A DNA stretch of 64,000 nt from positions 1 to 64,000 of the forward strand of contig JBLHMB010000008.1 of assembly GCA_047621665.1 (NCBI GenBank). Reading direction: 5' to 3'. The notes under the pieces were generated by a model. It did not search any database, was not told the origin of the DNA, and saw only the letters and a program-made list of their open reading frames with translations. Source of the DNA: Actimicrobium sp047621665 (lineage in GTDB: Bacteria; Pseudomonadota; Gammaproteobacteria; Burkholderiales; Burkholderiaceae_D). The position numbers were made by a program, and so were the translations under genes. Positions 43,355 to 52,758 of the stretch are shown here, one piece after another. Every line of letters begins with the position of its first letter. Position 1 is the stretch's first letter.

Positions 43355-46099
43355 ATGAAAAATACCCTGTTGTTAGTCGATGGTTCCAGTTACCTGTACC
43401 GCGCTTTCCATGCGCTGCCCGATCTGCGCAACAAGGAAGGTGCGCCCACCGGTGCGCTGTACGGCATCATCAACATGCTGCGTCGCTTGCGCAGCGATTT
43501 TCCGGCCGCCTATATCGCCTGTGTTTTCGATGCCAAGGGCAAGACCTTCCGTGATGACCTGTATGCCGAGTACAAGGCGCAGCGCGCCTCGATGCCGGAA
43601 GACCTGGCCCGTCAGGTCGAGCCGATCCACGAAGCGGTACGGGCGATGGGCTGGCCGCTGATCATGGTTGACGGCGTCGAAGCCGATGACGTGATCGGCA
43701 CGCTGGCGGTTGAGGCAGTCAAGCACGGTATGAAGGCCGTGATCTCGACCGGCGACAAGGATCTGGCGCAACTGGTCAACGACGACGTCATGCTGATTAA
43801 CACGATGAGTAACGAGCGCCTTGATCGCGACGGCGTGCTGGCCAAGTTTGGCGTGCCACCGGAGCGCATCGTCGATTACCTGACCCTGATCGGCGATACC
43901 GTCGACAACGTGCCGGGTGTGTCCAAAGTCGGCCCGAAGACGGCCGTCAAATGGCTCACGCAATACGGCACACTCGACGGCATCGTCGAAAACGCGGCCA
44001 GCATCGGTGGCGCGGTTGGTGAAAATTTGCGTAACGCGCTGGACTGGCTGCCGCAAGCCAAAGTGCTGATCACCGTGAAGACCGATTGCGACCTCGATGG
44101 CCACATGGTGTCGATCCCGGAATCGCTGCTTGCGCAGGAGCAGGACCCGGCGAAGATGATTGATCTGTATGCGCGCTTCGGCTTCAAGACCTGGTTGCGC
44201 GAGGCTACGGCGGCCAGTGCGGAGGAGGTCGCTGCGACTGCGGCACCGGCCGATGCACAAACCGGTTTGTTTGACGCGCCTGCTGCCCCGGCAGAACAGC
44301 GTTATGAAACCATCCTGACCGAAGCCGATCTGGATCGCTGGATGGTCACAATCGATGCCGCCGCACTGACCTCGCTCGATACCGAAACCACGTCGCTGGT
44401 GCCGCTGCAGGCGCAACTGGTTGGCATCTCGCTGTGTTGCGAGCCGGGTGTGGCGGCGTATATTCCAGTCGCACATCGCTATCCGGATGCGCCGGCACAG
44501 TTGTCACGTGAATTCGTACTCGGCAAAATGCAGGCCTGGCTGGAAGACCCGAGCAAGCCCAAGGTCGGCCAGAACCTGAAATACGACAGCCATATTTTTG
44601 CCAACCACGGCATCGTGTTGCGCGGTATTGCGCATGACACGATGCTGCAATCGTATGTCTTCGAATCCCACCGCAGCCATGACATGGACAGCCTCGCGCT
44701 GCGCCATCTGGGTCGCACCACGATCACGTTTCAGGAAATCTGCGGCAAGGGCGCGTCGCAAATCTGTTTCGATCAGGTCGGGATTACCCGCGCCACCGAA
44801 TACGCTGCCGAAGACGCCGACATCACGCTGCAACTGCATCAGGCGATGTTGCCGCAAGTCGCGGAGGACGCGTCGCTGCTGTTCGTCTATGAAAAAATTG
44901 AAGTGCCGACTGCCGTCGTGCTGCAAAAAATCGAGCGCAACGGCGTGCTGATCGATACCGGCATTTTGCAAATCCAGTCGCACGAACTGGGCAAGCGCAT
45001 GCTGGAGATCGAGACCTCGGCTTACGAGCTGGCCGGCCAGCCGTTCAACCTGAATTCGCCAAAACAGATCGGTGAAATTTTCTTTGAAAAATTGCAGCTG
45101 CCGGTGGTCAAGAAAACTCCATCCGGCGCGCCCTCGACCGATGAAGAAGTGCTGGCCAAACTGGCCGAAGATTACCCGCTGCCGAAAGTCTTGCTCGAAT
45201 ACCGCAGCCTGGCAAAACTGAAATCGACCTACACCGACAAGCTGCCGAAAATGATCGATCCGACCACCGGTCGGGTCCATACCAACTATGCGCAGACGGT
45301 GGCGGTGACCGGCCGGCTGGCCTCGAACGAACCGAACCTGCAGAACATCCCGATCCGTACCGCCGAAGGCCGGCGCATCCGCGAAGCCTTTGTCGCACCG
45401 GCCGGCAGCGTGATTGTCTCGGCCGATTATTCGCAGATCGAATTGCGCATCATGGCGCACCTGTCGGGCGATACCAACATGTTGCGCGCCTTTGCCGACG
45501 GCATCGATATCCATCGCGCCACTGCCGCCGAAATTTTTTCGACCAGTGCCGCCGATGTGACGACCGAACAGCGCCGTTATGCCAAGGTCATCAACTTCGG
45601 TTTGATCTACGGCATGAGCGCATTCGGACTGGCCGGCAATCTCGGTATTGAGCGCGCTGCGGCGCAGAGCTATATCGACAAATATTTCGCACGGTTTTCC
45701 GGGGTCAAGCAATTCATGGATGAGACGCGCCTGAAAGCCAAGGCGCATGGCTATGTTGAAACCGTGTTCGGGCGTCGTTTGTGGCTGCCTGAAATCAATT
45801 CGCCGAATGGTCCGCGCCGGCAAGGTGCCGAGCGCGCCGCGATCAATGCACCGATGCAAGGTACGGCGGCCGATTTGATCAAGCTGTCGATGGTGGCGGT
45901 GCAGAACTGGCTCGAGACCGATGGCTTGAAGTCGCTGATGGTGATGCAGGTGCACGATGAACTGGTGCTCGAAGTGCCGCAGGAGGAGCTGGAACTGGTA
46001 CGGGTGAAGCTGCCGGCGCTGATGGCAGGTGTGGCTGACCTGAAGGTGCCGCTGACGGCAGAAGTCGGTATCGGCAAGAACTGGGATGAGGCGCACTAA
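43355..46099 (+). CDS. polA: DNA polymerase I
   Basis: This 914-residue polymerase fills gaps and removes RNA primers. It has the 5' nuclease domain (about 1-290; VDGVEADDVIGTLA, STGDKDLAQLV), an active-looking 3'-5' exonuclease (SLDTETTSL, QNLKYDSHIFA, YAAEDADITL) and the polymerase domain (VIVSADYSQIELRIMAHLSG; RRYAKVINFGLIYGMS; MVMQVHDELVLEV). All catalytic acids are present. An Ala-rich linker joins nuclease and exonuclease (about 288-310). Confidence 0.98.
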   Translation: MKNTLLLVDGSSYLYRAFHALPDLRNKEGAPTGALYGIINMLRRLRSDFPAAYIACVFDAKGKTFRDDLYAEYKAQRASMPEDLARQVEPIHEAVRAMGWPLIMVDGVEADDVIGTLAVEAVKHGMKAVISTGDKDLAQLVNDDVMLINTMSNERLDRDGVLAKFGVPPERIVDYLTLIGDTVDNVPGVSKVGPKTAVKWLTQYGTLDGIVENAASIGGAVGENLRNALDWLPQAKVLITVKTDCDLDGHMVSIPESLLAQEQDPAKMIDLYARFGFKTWLREATAASAEEVAATAAPADAQTGLFDAPAAPAEQRYETILTEADLDRWMVTIDAAALTSLDTETTSLVPLQAQLVGISLCCEPGVAAYIPVAHRYPDAPAQLSREFVLGKMQAWLEDPSKPKVGQNLKYDSHIFANHGIVLRGIAHDTMLQSYVFESHRSHDMDSLALRHLGRTTITFQEICGKGASQICFDQVGITRATEYAAEDADITLQLHQAMLPQVAEDASLLFVYEKIEVPTAVVLQKIERNGVLIDTGILQIQSHELGKRMLEIETSAYELAGQPFNLNSPKQIGEIFFEKLQLPVVKKTPSGAPSTDEEVLAKLAEDYPLPKVLLEYRSLAKLKSTYTDKLPKMIDPTTGRVHTNYAQTVAVTGRLASNEPNLQNIPIRTAEGRRIREAFVAPAGSVIVSADYSQIELRIMAHLSGDTNMLRAFADGIDIHRATAAEIFSTSAADVTTEQRRYAKVINFGLIYGMSAFGLAGNLGIERAAAQSYIDKYFARFSGVKQFMDETRLKAKAHGYVETVFGRRLWLPEINSPNGPRRQGAERAAINAPMQGTAADLIKLSMVAVQNWLETDGLKSLMVMQVHDELVLEVPQEELELVRVKLPALMAGVADLKVPLTAEVGIGKNWDEAH

Positions 46100-46187
46100 G
46101 GCGCACTGAAGCGCAATCGTGCCGGATTGACTATGATTGCTGCTGCAGTTTTCGTTGACCGTTTGACCACCTCGATTAAGGATAGCC

Positions 46188-47075
46188 ATGGATGATCACC
46201 AGAAACAGGACGCCGCTTCGCTGATCGGCGCCAGCGCCTTTCCTGACGGCTTCGACCGTCGCACTTTCATGAAGGTCTCGATTGGTACCGGCTTTGCGGC
46301 GGCTGTCATGCCGGTTGCGGCGCAGACCATGGTCATGACCGACACCGACGGTCTGACCGCCGGCACCATCAACGTGACGGTCAATGGTCAGGACGTGCCG
46401 GTCTATCGCGCACAACCGGCCGGCAAGAGCAACCTGCCCGTGATTCTCGTGATTTCCGAAATTTTTGGCGTACACGAACACATCGCTGATGTGGCGCGGC
46501 GCTTTGCCAAGCTCGGTTATCTGGCGCTGGCGCCGGACCTGTTTCTGCGTCAGGGCGATGCCAAAGCGGCGATCTCGATCCCGGAGCTGATCAAGAACGT
46601 TGTTGCGAAAGTCCCCGATGCGCAAGTGATGACCGACCTCGATGCGGTCGTCGCCTATGCCAAGGCCAACGGCGGTGATACCACGCGAATGGGTATCACC
46701 GGATTTTGCTGGGGCGGACGGATTACCTGGCTGTACGCGGCCCACAATCCGGCAATACGCGCTGGCGTATCGTGGTACGGCCAACTGCAGGGCAACAAGT
46801 CGGCGCTCAATCCGATGTCCGCAACAGAACTGGCACCGACGCTGACCGTGCCCGTGCTGGGCCTGTACGGCGGCAAGGACACCGGTATTTCGCAGGACAG
46901 CATCGCGACGATGAAACAAGCGCTGGCCAAAGGAAAGAGCCAATCCGAATTTGTCGTGTTTCCGAACTCAGGTCATGCGTTTCATGCCGACTATCGGGCC
47001 AGTTATGTGGAGACCGATGCGAAGGAGGGCTGGAAAAAATGTCTGGCGTGGTTCGCCACGCACGGCGTTGCCTGA
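46188..47075 (+). CDS. dienelactone hydrolase family protein, Tat-exported
   Basis: This 295-residue alpha/beta hydrolase carries a Cys-His-Asp triad: Cys in GFCWGGRITW, Asp in YGGKDTGIS and His in NSGHAFHADY. Classic members open dienelactones in aromatic breakdown. An N-terminal twin-arginine motif (DRRTFMKVSIG) followed by a hydrophobic stretch and AAQT suggests Tat export. A strong bidirectional terminator follows. Confidence 0.9.
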   Translation: MDDHQKQDAASLIGASAFPDGFDRRTFMKVSIGTGFAAAVMPVAAQTMVMTDTDGLTAGTINVTVNGQDVPVYRAQPAGKSNLPVILVISEIFGVHEHIADVARRFAKLGYLALAPDLFLRQGDAKAAISIPELIKNVVAKVPDAQVMTDLDAVVAYAKANGGDTTRMGITGFCWGGRITWLYAAHNPAIRAGVSWYGQLQGNKSALNPMSATELAPTLTVPVLGLYGGKDTGISQDSIATMKQALAKGKSQSEFVVFPNSGHAFHADYRASYVETDAKEGWKKCLAWFATHGVA

Positions 47076-47096
47076 CCGATAAATGCAGGCGTAATG

Positions 47097-47138
47097 AAAA
47101 AAACCACCGCCCGGCAAGCGCCAAGCGGTGGTTTTTTT
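47097..47138. terminator. bidirectional intrinsic terminator
   Basis: AAACCACCGC and GCGGTGGTTT form a 10-base-pair stem with a 14-base loop, with an A run before and a T run after. It can stop transcription from both the hydrolase gene and the convergent Tsx-like gene. Confidence 0.92.
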
Positions 47139-47163
47139 GTGATGCAGAACTTAGACGCGGTAT

Positions 47164-48015
47164 TTAAAAATGGTATTCAAGCCGGATCATCGGCGTGCTG
47201 GCCTTGGTGCCGGCAATCGATGCCGATCCACCGAACTTGTTCTTCCAGTATTGATATTCGACACCCAGACGGAACGTGTTCTTGCCCATGCCGGACAGCG
47301 AACCGACGTCGAACATCACTTGCATGTCGATATTGGTTTCAGGTGACGTGCCGGCACCGACTTCATCTTTGCCCTTGGCGGCGATGAAATTGGCATAGCC
47401 CTCGAACGAGGTCGGTACGGCGCTGACCGGTAGCGGGATACCCCAGGCGGCGCTGAGCATCGGATGCAGCTTGTAGGTGTAGCGATCGTTGATGAAATAC
47501 GGCTGATTACTTTCTTTGAGCATCAGCACGCTCAGGTTCAGGTAGCCGGGGACATCCATCATCAGCGTCGGACCGAGCACCAGCATGCGTTTTTTCGAAC
47601 CGTAGCCAGCGTCGTTCTTGGAATTGACATCAAAGCCGCCGGTAATGCCAACGCCGCGTACCAGGCCGAAAGCGATCGGTGATCCGGTCAGCTTGCCGAT
47701 GTCCAGCGTGTGGCGATACACCACGTAAATTTCCTGCGCACCGCTGGAGGTACTTGCTTTGGCCGGATCCTTGCTGTCCGATAGCAGCACGTCGACATTG
47801 AGGAAGTTGGTGCCGTATTTGTAGCCACTGGCATGGGTCAGCGAAAAAATATTCTTGCTGATGTCTTTCTGGTTGTACGGCTCGGCGAACTGGCTGCCGT
47901 AGCGGTAACCCAGATAGGTGTCGCTCCAATCGGCGGCCTGGGCGGCACCACCGGCAAGCAACAGCGTAGCGAGGGCAGCGGCAGAGACAAACGGGCTTTT
48001 CTTGAAACAGGACAT
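47164..48015 (-). CDS. Tsx/OmpK-like nucleoside-specific outer membrane channel
   Basis: This 283-residue protein has a signal peptide ending GGAAQA and a mature part made of alternating beta strands, starting DWSDTYLGYRYGSQFAEP and ending with the C-terminal Phe typical of outer-membrane barrels (MIRLEYHF). It resembles the Tsx/OmpK family of nucleoside channels. The ATG at 48015 follows GGAG. The nearby nucleoside-type ABC importer and purine-breakdown genes support a role in nucleoside or purine uptake. Confidence 0.85.
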   Translation of the reverse strand: MSCFKKSPFVSAAALATLLLAGGAAQAADWSDTYLGYRYGSQFAEPYNQKDISKNIFSLTHASGYKYGTNFLNVDVLLSDSKDPAKASTSSGAQEIYVVYRHTLDIGKLTGSPIAFGLVRGVGITGGFDVNSKNDAGYGSKKRMLVLGPTLMMDVPGYLNLSVLMLKESNQPYFINDRYTYKLHPMLSAAWGIPLPVSAVPTSFEGYANFIAAKGKDEVGAGTSPETNIDMQVMFDVGSLSGMGKNTFRLGVEYQYWKNKFGGSASIAGTKASTPMIRLEYHF

Positions 48016-48304
48016 GACAACTCCATTTTGGTTTTTATCAGCGGGCGACAGGCGTGTGGGTGAAGCCAGAAAGGCTGGCAGCGGAGCGATCATGCGGGAA
48101 TCACGCTATTTCGTCAGTGAAATTTTCGAATAGTGGGTATAGGAATTGGCTGATGTCCACGAGAGCAATGGCGCTAGGCCTGCAGGCGGGCGGGTCGGGT
48201 GAGGGCGGCGGTAGTATTACCGGATTGTGGGGAACAAAAATACAACACTTGGGTAATGGAAATTGCCGCCGGATTGGGCGACGGCGAGGTCGGCGTCGCG
48301 CGGA

Positions 48305-48838
48305 TCAGTGCAGGAAGAGCTTGAGCAGAACCGTGAAGAGCAGCCCTATCGTGGTGCCGGTCATCCATTTCAATAACGTGATGTCACCGTTCATGCTGGT
48401 GAGCCGGATGTCGATTTTGCGGGCATAGGTTGCCAACTTGTTGTCGCCGCGCAGCTCCATGTTGTCCATTTTGCTTTCGATGTGTATTTCCAGGTTCTCA
48501 ATTTTGCTTTCGATACATTGTTCCAGGTTCTCAATTTTGCTTTCGATACGTTGTTCCAGACTCTCAAGTTTACTGTCGATACGTTGTTCCAGACTCTCAA
48601 GTTTGCTGTCAACACGCTGTTCCAGATTATCAATCTGGCTTTTCACGCTTTGCGCCAGATTATCAACCTTGCCGGAAAGATGTTGATTCAGTGCGGCCAG
48701 ATCATCGGGCGTTGCAATCGATTTCCCCAGCACGTCACCAAGCAACTGCGCCTGCAGCTCGGCTTGTGGAACCGGCAAACCAGCCAATGCCAGTTTCTTT
48801 GCGTAATCGAGGGTATCGAAGGGATGACTCATGATCAT
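48305..48838 (-). CDS. coiled-coil protein with 11-residue repeats and C-terminal membrane anchor
   Basis: This protein of about 177 residues has a short N-terminal part (FDTLDYAKKLALAGLPVPQAE), then about eight tandem 11-residue repeats of the kind SKLESLEQRID, and a C-terminal helix (TGTTIGLLFTVLLKLF) that could span the membrane. The layout is like DUF1640/CCDC90 proteins. The eleven-residue period fits a right-handed coiled coil. An ATG at 48832 is an alternative start. Its function is unknown. Confidence 0.75.
   Translation of the reverse strand: MIMSHPFDTLDYAKKLALAGLPVPQAELQAQLLGDVLGKSIATPDDLAALNQHLSGKVDNLAQSVKSQIDNLEQRVDSKLESLEQRIDSKLESLEQRIESKIENLEQCIESKIENLEIHIESKMDNMELRGDNKLATYARKIDIRLTSMNGDITLLKWMTGTTIGLLFTVLLKLFLH
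48408..48680 (-). repeat. 33-base coding tandem repeat
   Basis: About eight 33-base units encode the 11-residue repeats of the coiled-coil protein. The central units are nearly identical in DNA (repeated TTCCAGACTCTCAAGTTT and TTCCAGGTTCTCAATTTTGC on the plus strand), so recent slippage or recombination is likely. Confidence 0.8.
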
Positions 48839-49102
48839 TCAGGCTCATTGATTTGAGAATAGCAGAGGATTTTTCAGGACGATACCCGAGCTCGTCATTT
48901 TTGCGATCCCAAATGGCTGCGCCGTGACGCTCGTCATGACAAAACCAAAAAATAAGCAGGCCGCTGTGGTGTTTAAAAATCCCTGCCAATCATCAAATCT
49001 GCGGCTATATTGCATCCGCTATATCTCCCATCCCCGCAACCGTATATTGAAGCGGATAATCCGGCGTACTTTAACGAGAGAAAAAATCCGGGACTTACCA
49101 CG

Positions 49103-50656
49103 ATGAGCGATGAATCAGCACCAGACATGCCGCCCCGCCTGACGCTGCGCGCAATGACCAAACGCTATCCTGCAGTCATTGCTAATGACCGCATTGACCT
49201 GACCGTGCAACCCGGCGAGATCCATGCCGTGCTTGGCGAAAATGGCGCCGGCAAATCGACGCTGATGAAAATTATCTACGGCGCGGTCAAACCCGATGCC
49301 GGCGTGCTCTGCTGGAATGGCGTTGCCACCACGATCGACAATCCGGCGGCCGCGCGCGCGCTCGGCATTGCGATGGTGTTCCAGCATTTTTCGTTATTCG
49401 ACACACTCACCGTGGTGGAAAACATTGCACTCGGTTTGCCGAAGAGCACCCGTCTCGATGAACTGGCCTTGCGCATTGCCGCCACCGCGGCCGAATACGG
49501 ACTGGAACTTGAACCGCAACGACATGTGCACACGCTGTCGGTCGGCGAATGCCAGCGCGTCGAGATTGTCCGCGCATTGCTGGCCAAACCGCAATTGCTG
49601 ATTCTCGATGAACCGACCTCGGTACTGACCCCGCAAGCGGTTGAAAAATTATTCGAGACCTTGCGCAAGCTGGCGTCGCAAGGCTGCAGCATTTTGTACA
49701 TCAGCCACAAGCTCGATGAGATCCGTGCGCTGTGTCATACCTGCACTGTCATGCGCGGCGGCAAAGTGACCGGCGTGTGCGATCCACGCGATGAAACAGC
49801 GGCCAGCCTGTCACGCATGATGATCGGTGCCGAACCGCCGGCGATGCAGCATGTGAAGCGTGAACCCGGTGAGACGGTGCTAGCCGTTCGGCAACTCTCG
49901 CTGCCTAAAAATCATCCGTTTGCCACCGCGTTGTCGGCCATCAGTTTCGATGTCCATGCCGGAGAAATTCTCGGTATCGCTGGTGTCTCCGGCAATGGTC
50001 AGCAAGAATTGCTGGCCGCGTTATCGGGCGAAGATCCGCGTGCCGACGCCGCCATGATCGCGCTGCACGGCACACCGGTCGGACGCATGAACGCAGCAGG
50101 CCGGCGCGCGCTGGGAATGGGCTTCGTGCCCGAAGAGCGGCTCGGTCGCGGTGCGGTGCCGGAACTATCGCTGGCCTTGAATGTGCTGTTGTCGCACCAG
50201 ACTCCGGCCACCGTGCGATGTGGCATGGTACGTTTCAAGGCCATTGCCGGGATCGCCGCCAGCGTGATCCAGCGCTTCAATGTGAAGGCCGCCGGTCCGC
50301 ATGCCGCCGCCAACAGCCTGTCCGGAGGTAACCTGCAAAAATATATCGTCGGGCGTGAAATCCTGCGCGCGCCCACCATGCTGCTGGTAGCGCAACCGAC
50401 CTGGGGCGTCGATGTCGGTGCGGCCGCGCAGATCCGTGCCGAACTGCTGGCGTTGCGCGATGCCGGCTGTGCGTTACTGGTGATTTCCGAGGAGCTCGAC
50501 GAATTGTTCGACATTGCCGACCGCCTGATTGTGATTGCCAAGGGGCGGGTGTCGCCGCCTGTTGCGCGGGCCGACGCCACCATCGACCAGATCGGTCAGT
50601 GGATGAGTGGATTGTGGACCGACGCCGGCAAGGAGGTCGCACATGCTCAGGCTTGA
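49103..50656 (+). CDS. nucleoside-type ABC transporter ATP-binding protein (two domains)
   Basis: This 517-residue protein has two ATPase domains in tandem, as in the BMP-linked nucleoside importers (YufO/NupO group). Domain 1 has Walker A GENGAGKST and LLILDEPTSVL. Domain 2 has signature LSGGNLQKYIVGREI but no normal Walker A and a Walker B without the catalytic Glu (LLVAQPTWGVD), which is usual for this group. The ATG at 49103 matches the family start. Two permeases and a BMP binding protein follow. Confidence 0.92.
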   Translation: MSDESAPDMPPRLTLRAMTKRYPAVIANDRIDLTVQPGEIHAVLGENGAGKSTLMKIIYGAVKPDAGVLCWNGVATTIDNPAAARALGIAMVFQHFSLFDTLTVVENIALGLPKSTRLDELALRIAATAAEYGLELEPQRHVHTLSVGECQRVEIVRALLAKPQLLILDEPTSVLTPQAVEKLFETLRKLASQGCSILYISHKLDEIRALCHTCTVMRGGKVTGVCDPRDETAASLSRMMIGAEPPAMQHVKREPGETVLAVRQLSLPKNHPFATALSAISFDVHAGEILGIAGVSGNGQQELLAALSGEDPRADAAMIALHGTPVGRMNAAGRRALGMGFVPEERLGRGAVPELSLALNVLLSHQTPATVRCGMVRFKAIAGIAASVIQRFNVKAAGPHAAANSLSGGNLQKYIVGREILRAPTMLLVAQPTWGVDVGAAAQIRAELLALRDAGCALLVISEELDELFDIADRLIVIAKGRVSPPVARADATIDQIGQWMSGLWTDAGKEVAHAQA

Positions 50657-51704
50657 AGCACGGGCCAATCCGTCGACACTGATGGCGTGGTGTTCGCCGC
50701 TGCTGGCGGTACTGCTGACGGTGCTGTGCGGCGCGCTGCTGTTCATCGCGCTGGACAAGAATCCGCTGACCGGCCTGGCGATCTTTTTTATCGAACCGCT
50801 CATGACGCTGCGGGGCTGGAGTGAAGTCGGCGTCAAGGTCGCGCCGCTGCTGCTAATCGCAGTCGGACTGGCAGTGTGCTTTCGCGCCAATGTGTTCAAC
50901 ATCGGCGCCGAAGGCCAGCTGGTCGTCGGTGCCATCGCCGGTGGCGCCGCAGGACTGTATTTTGACGATGGTGCCGGCGGCGGAGCGCTGATGATCACGG
51001 CCGTGCTGGTGGCCGGGATGCTGGGCGGTATGGCATGGGCGGCGATCACGGCATTCCTGCGCGACCGCTTCAATACCAGCGAGATTCTGGTCTCGCTGAT
51101 GCTGGTGTATGTCGCGCAACTGCTGTTGAGTTACCTCGTGCATGGCGTGTTGAAAGACCCGGACGGCTTCAATTTTCCGCAATCGAAAATGTTTTCCGAT
51201 GGCTTCCTGCTGCCGATTCTGATACCGCACACGCGCTTGCATATCGGCATTCTGCTGGCACTGGGGGCGGCGCTGCTCGGGTGGATATTTCTGTCCAAAA
51301 GTTTTGCCGGACTGCGCTTGCAAGTTGGTGGCATGGCACCGCTGGCGGCGCGCTATGGTGGCTTCTCGTCGCGCACTTCGCTGTGGACGGCCATGCTGGT
51401 CTGCGGTGCGCTATCCGGCTTGGCTGGTGTGTGCGAAGTGATCGGCCCGATCGGGCAACTGACGCCGTCGGTCTCGCCCGGTTACGGTTTTGCGGCGATC
51501 ATCGTCGCCTATGTCGGTCGCCTGCATCCGGTTGGCGTGATTTTTTCGAGCTTCATCATGGCGCTGTTTTATATCGGCGGCGAACTGGCGCAATCGCGTC
51601 TGGGCATGCCGAGCGCGATTACTGGCGTGTTTCAGGGCATCTTGCTGTTTGCCTTGCTGGCCTGTGACGTCCTGATCCGCTATCACCTGCGCTGGAGAAA
51701 ATAA
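50643..51704 (+). CDS. nucleoside-type ABC transporter permease 1
   Basis: This 353-residue permease of the BPD_transp_2 family has about nine to ten helices and the block FRANVFNIGAEGQLVVGA. Its start overlaps the ATPase gene by 14 bases and its stop codon shares one base with the next permease. It is NupP-like. Confidence 0.92.
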   Translation: MLRLEARANPSTLMAWCSPLLAVLLTVLCGALLFIALDKNPLTGLAIFFIEPLMTLRGWSEVGVKVAPLLLIAVGLAVCFRANVFNIGAEGQLVVGAIAGGAAGLYFDDGAGGGALMITAVLVAGMLGGMAWAAITAFLRDRFNTSEILVSLMLVYVAQLLLSYLVHGVLKDPDGFNFPQSKMFSDGFLLPILIPHTRLHIGILLALGAALLGWIFLSKSFAGLRLQVGGMAPLAARYGGFSSRTSLWTAMLVCGALSGLAGVCEVIGPIGQLTPSVSPGYGFAAIIVAYVGRLHPVGVIFSSFIMALFYIGGELAQSRLGMPSAITGVFQGILLFALLACDVLIRYHLRWRK

Positions 51705-52621
51705 TGGAATCTGTTGCTCCGCTGATCGCGGCCTCGATCAATGCCGGCACGCCCTTGCTGCTTGCCGCGCTCGGTTTGCTGATCAATGAAAAATCCGGTG
51801 TCGTCAACCTCGGTGCCGAAGGCATGATGCTGATGGCGGCCGTGACCGGTTTTGCGATCACCATCCACACCGGCAGCGTACCGCTGGGTTTCGTTGCCGG
51901 CGCGCTGGCCGGCATGCTGCTCGCCGGATTTTTTGCGCTGATGACGGTCTGGCTCGGTGCCAATCAATACGCAACCGGTCTGGCGTTGTCGCTGTTCGGT
52001 GCCGGTGCCTCGGCCTATATCGGCATCAGTTACGTTGGTCAGAGCCTGCATAACACCCGTTCCGCCATCCCGTTTCTGGGCGATATTCCGTTTCTTGGCG
52101 CGGCATTGTTTCGCCAGCATCCGATGGTGTATTTGTCGATGGCGCTGTGCGGCGCGATCATCTGGTTTTTGTACCGTACCCGTGCCGGCTTGATCCTGCG
52201 CGCGGTCGGCGAATCGCCGTCGTCGGCGCATGCACTGGGCTACAACGTGCGCCGGATTCGCTTGTCGGCGCTGCTGTTTGGCGGTGCCTGTTGCGGCCTG
52301 GCCGGGGCGTTTTTGTCGCTGGTCTACACGCCGCTGTGGGTCGAAGGCATGGTGGCCGGCCGCGGCTGGATTGCGCTGGCGTTGACTACCTTCGCCACCT
52401 GGCGTCCGGCCCGCGTGCTCAGTGGTGCTTACCTGTTTGGTGGCGTCACGATTCTGACCTTTCACCTGCAAGGATTGGGGGTGCCGATCGCCTCGCAATT
52501 GCTGTCGATGCTGCCGTATCTGGCGACCATCGTCGTGCTGGTGCTGATCTCGCGCAATGCCAACTGGATCCGGCTGAACATGCCGGCGTCGCTCGGGAAG
52601 AATTTCAATCCGAACCAGTAA
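51704..52621 (+). CDS. nucleoside-type ABC transporter permease 2
   Basis: This 305-residue permease is the second of the pair, NupQ-like, with the family block NEKSGVVNLGAEGMMLMAA and the coupling segment AVGESPSSAHALGYNVRRIR. It starts in the TAATG junction with permease 1. Confidence 0.92.
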   Translation: MESVAPLIAASINAGTPLLLAALGLLINEKSGVVNLGAEGMMLMAAVTGFAITIHTGSVPLGFVAGALAGMLLAGFFALMTVWLGANQYATGLALSLFGAGASAYIGISYVGQSLHNTRSAIPFLGDIPFLGAALFRQHPMVYLSMALCGAIIWFLYRTRAGLILRAVGESPSSAHALGYNVRRIRLSALLFGGACCGLAGAFLSLVYTPLWVEGMVAGRGWIALALTTFATWRPARVLSGAYLFGGVTILTFHLQGLGVPIASQLLSMLPYLATIVVLVLISRNANWIRLNMPASLGKNFNPNQ

Positions 52622-52758
52622 TTTCTATAGACGCACTATGCATTCCGATATGGCGTGCAGGATGCGGATCGCCATAATGAGCGGCGTTGCAGTGTTTTAC
52701 CCGCGTGCTGCAGCGCCCTCCATCGCCCTGTCGCGGGAGCCACACCTTGAGGAAATCC

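Noticed and set aside
44504..46189. Minus-strand frame of 561 codons
   Set aside because: It is antisense to polA and has a composition typical of a reversed GC-rich gene.
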